From Saprospirales bacterium (lineage in GTDB: Bacteria; Bacteroidota; Bacteroidia; Chitinophagales; Saprospiraceae), in assembly GCA_003559985.1 (NCBI GenBank), contig PWJP01000241.1:1-37171 (forward strand): DNA of 37,171 nucleotides. Direction: 5' to 3'. A model generated the notes under the pieces. It was not told the origin of the DNA and made no database searches. It was given only the letters and a program-made list of their open reading frames with translations. Each line of letters opens with the position of its first letter. Position 1 is the first letter of the stretch. The translations under genes were made by a program, and so were the position numbers. Positions 33,309 through 37,171 of the stretch are shown here, one piece after another.

Positions 33309-36300
33309 ATGAGATCCAAAAGATTTACTCGCGCACTTATGATGATGGCTTTTTTAATAGCTATCTCATTTCAAGTTCAGAAACTTTCATCAGCGAATGC
33401 AGCTATGTCAATTAGTTGCTTTCAGAATGTTCAAATATCTCTTTCAGGGAGTGGAGAAGCTACCATACTTCCTGAGATGATACTATCCGGAAGTCATCCT
33501 GACTACAGCATATTTACTGTGTCGATCATTGATCCACCTGTAGGTGGAGATGTGGTGGATTGTTCGTTTTTGAATGAGACCATTTCTGTGATGGTGACCA
33601 ACAACAATACTAACAATTCCTGTTGGGGCCTGGTGTCGATCGAAGACAAGAGTGATCCGGTGATTGAGTGCTCCGATAAAGTGCTCCCGTGTTATGAAAG
33701 CGTTGATTTTGACGATATATACATTTTACTAGATACCCTTTACGATAATTGTACAGAAACTACAGACATTGATCTTTGGTATTCACAGGTAATTCACGGA
33801 TTGAGTTGTGATCCGAATTACAGTGCATATTTAGTGAGAACCTGGACAGCTACTGATGAATCCGGTAATAGTGCTACATGTGAGCAAACAATTTACTTTG
33901 AACGAGGTAGTGTAAGTGATATAGATTTTCCTCAGGATACTGTTGTGGATTGTCCACAAGCCGATTTGAGTCCCTCGGTTTTCGGATATCCTACCATAGA
34001 TGGAAATGCAATAGGGGGCTTTTGTGAGCTGGCGGTTGAATTTTCCGATGAAATTGTGCCATTGTGTGGTAACTCTTTCAAGCTGAAAAGGACCTGGCAG
34101 GCCATTGAGTGGTGTATGGTTGAATTCGAGACCCATAAACAAATTATTGAGGTCATAGATACGATCCCACCGGTTGTAAGCTGTCCGGCTACCCAAACAG
34201 TTTTCACCGGAACACAGGTTTGTGAAGGAACTCATATTTTACCTTCAATATCCGTTGAAGATGCCTGCAGTGATGTTCAGGATATAGATATTAATTTCCG
34301 CATTGAGGGGGTCCTTATTCAGGACCCAATGGTGGTTTTACCTGTTGGTGAACACACGGTCGAGGTCGAGGCGGTGGACCCCTGTTTCAACTCTGCTACA
34401 TGTGAATACACTGTAATTGTGGAAGACAATGTCAGTCCCGTGCTGGTTTGTCACAATATAGTAGTTCCACTAAACAACAATGGAGACCAGGTGACGATTG
34501 GTGTCGATAATATTGTTGGAGACTTTACAATAACAGATAACTGCGGGATTGCTAATGTGGAAGTACGCCGAATGACAGATGAATGCGGGAATCCCGATGA
34601 TTTAGATTTTGGTGAGACCGTAACTGTATGCTGTGAGGATGTGAGCAGTGGCGCGATGGTTGAAGTTCAGGCTACGGATGTTCACGGCAATACCAATTCC
34701 TGCATGTTTGAAATTGAGGTCCAGGATAAGGCACCCCCTGTTATTACATTTTGTCCGCCTGACACGACTATTAACTGCGATGATGAAATGGATGACCTGA
34801 CAATTTACGGCCAGGCAGAAGCAGAGGACAATTGCGAGGTAATATTTTCAGAATTCTCTGTATCAGATATTGATGAGTGCTTAGAAGGCACGATTTTTAG
34901 GACAATTATCGCTTCCGATGCTGGCGGAAACGCAGATTCTTGTGTCCAGGAAATAACGGTTGTCAATCCTTTTGAGATTGAATCCGATGATATTGAATGG
35001 CCCGAGGACCTGGAAATTACTGATTGCAAGCCAGATTTAAGTCCTGAAGTGCTCAATAGCTTTCCGGAGGTTATGGTGCCACACTGCCCTGTAGCAGTGG
35101 GAATTAATTTTGAGGATGAAATAATAGGGGCCGATGAGCCCTGTTTGACCATAGAAAGGACCTGGGAAGTATTTGATTCATGCAAAAACGAGGTCACAGA
35201 GACTCACCTTCAGACCATAGTTGTGAAAAACAATGCTCCTCCTGTACTCACCGGCCCGAGTGATACCACCTTTTTTGCAACCGAAGACAATTGTTCCTTT
35301 TTTATTGAATTAGAACCAGTGGAGTCTGACGACTGCTCAACAGATTTGGACATTGAGAACGATTACAATGACCAGGGTGCTGAAATTCAGGATGATTTCG
35401 AAGTAGGTGTTACCACTGTGACCTATACAGCCACCGATGCATGTGGTAACACCTCTGAATGGACGGTCACTATCACAGTAATAGATGATGTACCCCCAAC
35501 AGTGGATTGCCCGGAAGATATCACTGCAGAGAATGACGAGGGCGAATGTGGAGCCGAGGTTCCTTGGATTGAGCCAGTAGCTGAGGACAATTGTCCGGGT
35601 GTTGAATTGAGTTCTACCCATGAGCCTGGTGACTTTTTTGAAGTGGGTACCACCACAGTGACATACACAGCCACCGATGCGGCCGGGAATACAGCTGAAT
35701 GCAGTTTTGATGTGACCGTTATTGATTCAGAGGATCCTGTCATTTTGGATTGCCCATCAAATATTACCGAAGAAAACGACCCAGGTGAATGCGGAGCAGA
35801 GGTCACATGGGATGAGCCTGAGCCTGTTGATAATTGTCCCGATGTTGAATTGAGTTCTACCCATGAGCCTGGCGACTTTTTTGAAGTGGGTACCACCACA
35901 GTGACATACACGGCCACTGATGCAGCCGGGAATACAGCTGAATGCAGTTTTAATGTAACAGTTGAAGACACTGAAAATCCTATAATAATTAATTGCCCTC
36001 AGGATGGATTTGGAGAAAACGAAGAGGGTGAATGCGGCTCGATTATGATTTGGCCGGAGCCGGATGCCATTGACAATTGTCCGGGTGCAGAGCTGAGTTC
36101 TACCCATGAGTCAGGTGACTTTTTTGAAGTGGGAACTACGACAGTGATTTACACCGCGACAGATGTTGCAGGTAATACAACAACCTGTAGTTTTGAGGTC
36201 ACCGTTGTGGATGTGGAGCCTCCAGTCATCATTGATTGCCCGGAGGATATTGTGATGGAAAATGATGCGGATGATTGCGGCGCGATCGTTGAGTGGACTG

Positions 36301-37171
36301 AACCATCTCCTGAGGATAATTGCCCCGGAGTTGAGCTGGTCGGATCGGACAGTTCGGGAACATTTTTTGAAGTGGGAGAACACGAGATTATCTATATCGC
36401 AACCGACACCTCAGGAAATACTTCGGAATGTGTGTTTACAGTAGAAGTGGAGGACATTGAATCTCCTCAAATTGACTGCCCTGACGATATCGAAGTAAAT
36501 GCACAATCCGGCGAATGTGATATTTTTGTAGAAATAGACTTGCCGGATGTTTCAGACAATTGTGGAATAGATACCTTTTTCAATAATTTCAATCTGACTG
36601 AAAATGCGTCTGATACTTTTGGAGTAGGTACCACCACTGTGGTATATTTTGCAACGGATATTCACGGGAATGAAGACTCCTGTTCTTTCGAAGTAACTGT
36701 GATCAAGGATTTTGATCTGGAGATTGAATGCCCGGATTCCATTGTTGTTGTCACTGACCCTGACACCTGTGGTGCTTTTGTCCCGGTCCCGGAGCCAGAC
36801 ATATTGAATTTCTGTGATATAGATACTGTATTTAATGATTTCAATCAAATGGAGGATGCCTCTGACTTTTATCCGGTGGGCACTACCACGGTTGTATTTT
36901 TTGCTGAAGATGCCGATGGAAGCGAGGCAAGTTGTGAATTTGAGGTAACGGTAGAGGACGACGAAGCACCAGAGATAATATGTCCAGAAAGTGAGACTGT
37001 AAACAACGAGCCGGATTCATGTTCGGCATTTGTATCCATCGAATTAGCATCAGCCACAGACAATTGCGAAGTAGACAGCATAGTGAATAATTACAATTTA
37101 ACGGATGACGCCAGCGACGTGTACGATGTGGGAGTAACGGAGGTAGTGTTTACAGCCTTTGATGCTGCCGG
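33309..37171 (+). CDS. giant HYR-repeat surface protein, C-terminus cut by window edge
   Basis: The frame is open from the ATG at 33309 to the last base, over 1287 codons with no stop. A signal peptide (MRSKRFTRALMMMAFLIAIS) is followed by Cys-containing Ig-like domains with the RTWTATDESGN type of signature. Then come tandem HYR repeats of about 81-84 residues, each with DCPxDI, a central DNC and a closing TTTVTYTATDAAGNTAEC block. HYR modules are extracellular beta-sandwiches linked to adhesion. The composition is strongly acidic and rich in Asp, Glu, Thr and Val, suggesting calcium binding. A T9SS signal is expected beyond the window, as in the neighbouring gene. Its promoter and long leader are seen upstream. 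Confidence 0.93.
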   Translation, partial: MRSKRFTRALMMMAFLIAISFQVQKLSSANAAMSISCFQNVQISLSGSGEATILPEMILSGSHPDYSIFTVSIIDPPVGGDVVDCSFLNETISVMVTNNNTNNSCWGLVSIEDKSDPVIECSDKVLPCYESVDFDDIYILLDTLYDNCTETTDIDLWYSQVIHGLSCDPNYSAYLVRTWTATDESGNSATCEQTIYFERGSVSDIDFPQDTVVDCPQADLSPSVFGYPTIDGNAIGGFCELAVEFSDEIVPLCGNSFKLKRTWQAIEWCMVEFETHKQIIEVIDTIPPVVSCPATQTVFTGTQVCEGTHILPSISVEDACSDVQDIDINFRIEGVLIQDPMVVLPVGEHTVEVEAVDPCFNSATCEYTVIVEDNVSPVLVCHNIVVPLNNNGDQVTIGVDNIVGDFTITDNCGIANVEVRRMTDECGNPDDLDFGETVTVCCEDVSSGAMVEVQATDVHGNTNSCMFEIEVQDKAPPVITFCPPDTTINCDDEMDDLTIYGQAEAEDNCEVIFSEFSVSDIDECLEGTIFRTIIASDAGGNADSCVQEITVVNPFEIESDDIEWPEDLEITDCKPDLSPEVLNSFPEVMVPHCPVAVGINFEDEIIGADEPCLTIERTWEVFDSCKNEVTETHLQTIVVKNNAPPVLTGPSDTTFFATEDNCSFFIELEPVESDDCSTDLDIENDYNDQGAEIQDDFEVGVTTVTYTATDACGNTSEWTVTITVIDDVPPTVDCPEDITAENDEGECGAEVPWIEPVAEDNCPGVELSSTHEPGDFFEVGTTTVTYTATDAAGNTAECSFDVTVIDSEDPVILDCPSNITEENDPGECGAEVTWDEPEPVDNCPDVELSSTHEPGDFFEVGTTTVTYTATDAAGNTAECSFNVTVEDTENPIIINCPQDGFGENEEGECGSIMIWPEPDAIDNCPGAELSSTHESGDFFEVGTTTVIYTATDVAGNTTTCSFEVTVVDVEPPVIIDCPEDIVMENDADDCGAIVEWTEPSPEDNCPGVELVGSDSSGTFFEVGEHEIIYIATDTSGNTSECVFTVEVEDIESPQIDCPDDIEVNAQSGECDIFVEIDLPDVSDNCGIDTFFNNFNLTENASDTFGVGTTTVVYFATDIHGNEDSCSFEVTVIKDFDLEIECPDSIVVVTDPDTCGAFVPVPEPDILNFCDIDTVFNDFNQMEDASDFYPVGTTTVVFFAEDADGSEASCEFEVTVEDDEAPEIICPESETVNNEPDSCSAFVSIELASATDNCEVDSIVNNYNLTDDASDVYDVGVTEVVFTAFDAA
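35505..36476 (+). repeat. four HYR repeat units with exact 243-base period
   Basis: The first conserved Cys codon of each unit falls at 35508, 35751, 35994 and 36237, exactly 243 bases (81 codons) apart. The second halves of units 1 and 2 (35601-35720 and 35844-35963) differ at only 7 of 120 bases, while their first halves have diverged much more. This marks recent duplication or gene conversion within the giant HYR gene. Confidence 0.85.
36477..37171 (+). repeat. second HYR repeat subtype with 252-base period
   Basis: The conserved Cys codons are at 36477, 36729 and 36981, 252 bases (84 codons) apart. These units share a different core (FNNFNLTENASD, FNDFNQMEDASD, VNNYNLTDDASD) that is absent from the 243-base units. 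The array continues past the window edge. Confidence 0.8.

Noticed and set aside
35423..35971. 182-codon minus-strand ORF with apparent repeats
   Set aside because: The repeated protein pattern is the antisense image of the HYR repeats; it has no start signals of its own.
35505..37171. CRISPR-like periodic array
   Set aside because: The period is 243-252 bases, in frame, and encodes HYR protein domains; there are no short direct repeats with unique spacers.

Overview
The window looks like a chromosomal segment of a free-living Bacteroidota, most likely from the Saprospiria/Lewinella side of the phylum (an inference from gene content; there is no rRNA to place it). The evidence is a SusC/SusD pair, type IX secretion C-terminal signals of both kinds (type A and type B), large HYR-repeat surface proteins, DUF4292 and MbnP-like lipoproteins, and many start-proximal sites matching the Bacteroidota housekeeping promoter (TTTG, about 20 bases, TAnnTTTG).

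Layout. (1) Positions 1-5000: the first codons of a leftward HU-type gene with its promoter, a small lipoprotein, then a leftward operon for a peptide-type ABC importer (binding lipoprotein and two permeases with large insertions, no ATPase nearby). (2) 5100-7860: a TIGR01777-type NAD(P)-dependent epimerase-like protein, a doubtful 77-residue ORF, and a bacterial relative of archaeo-eukaryotic release factor 1 (baeRF class). (3) 8299-12673: susC-susD bounded by intrinsic terminators, followed by a separate gene for a parallel beta-helix protein with a type B T9SS signal (13103-16288). (4) 16306-27147: a long leftward run: AhpD-like protein, four-helix membrane protein, M29 aminopeptidase, HflX GTPase, EnvC-like LytM protein, DUF4292 lipoprotein, TPR protein, NDP-sugar nucleotidyltransferase, dUTPase, LpxK and an outer-membrane beta-barrel protein. 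The block from dut to the EnvC-like gene is tightly packed with overlapping genes and is a cell-envelope cluster. (5) 27366-30160: an ApbE flavinyltransferase, a DnaQ-type exonuclease and an MbnP-like lipoprotein. (6) 30397 to the end: two adjacent HYR surface-protein genes, the first with a dockerin-like module and a type A T9SS signal, the second a giant protein (over 1287 codons) still open at the window edge and preceded by a roughly 300-base leader that can form three successive hairpins.

Most of the window is ordinary core and envelope biology. The most interesting points are the baeRF protein (possible ribosome-rescue or hibernation role), the structured leader of the giant HYR gene, the exactly periodic HYR repeats with a nearly identical 120-base patch, and the enlarged peptide-ABC permeases. 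I see no CRISPR array, insertion sequence, phage gene, tRNA or rRNA.
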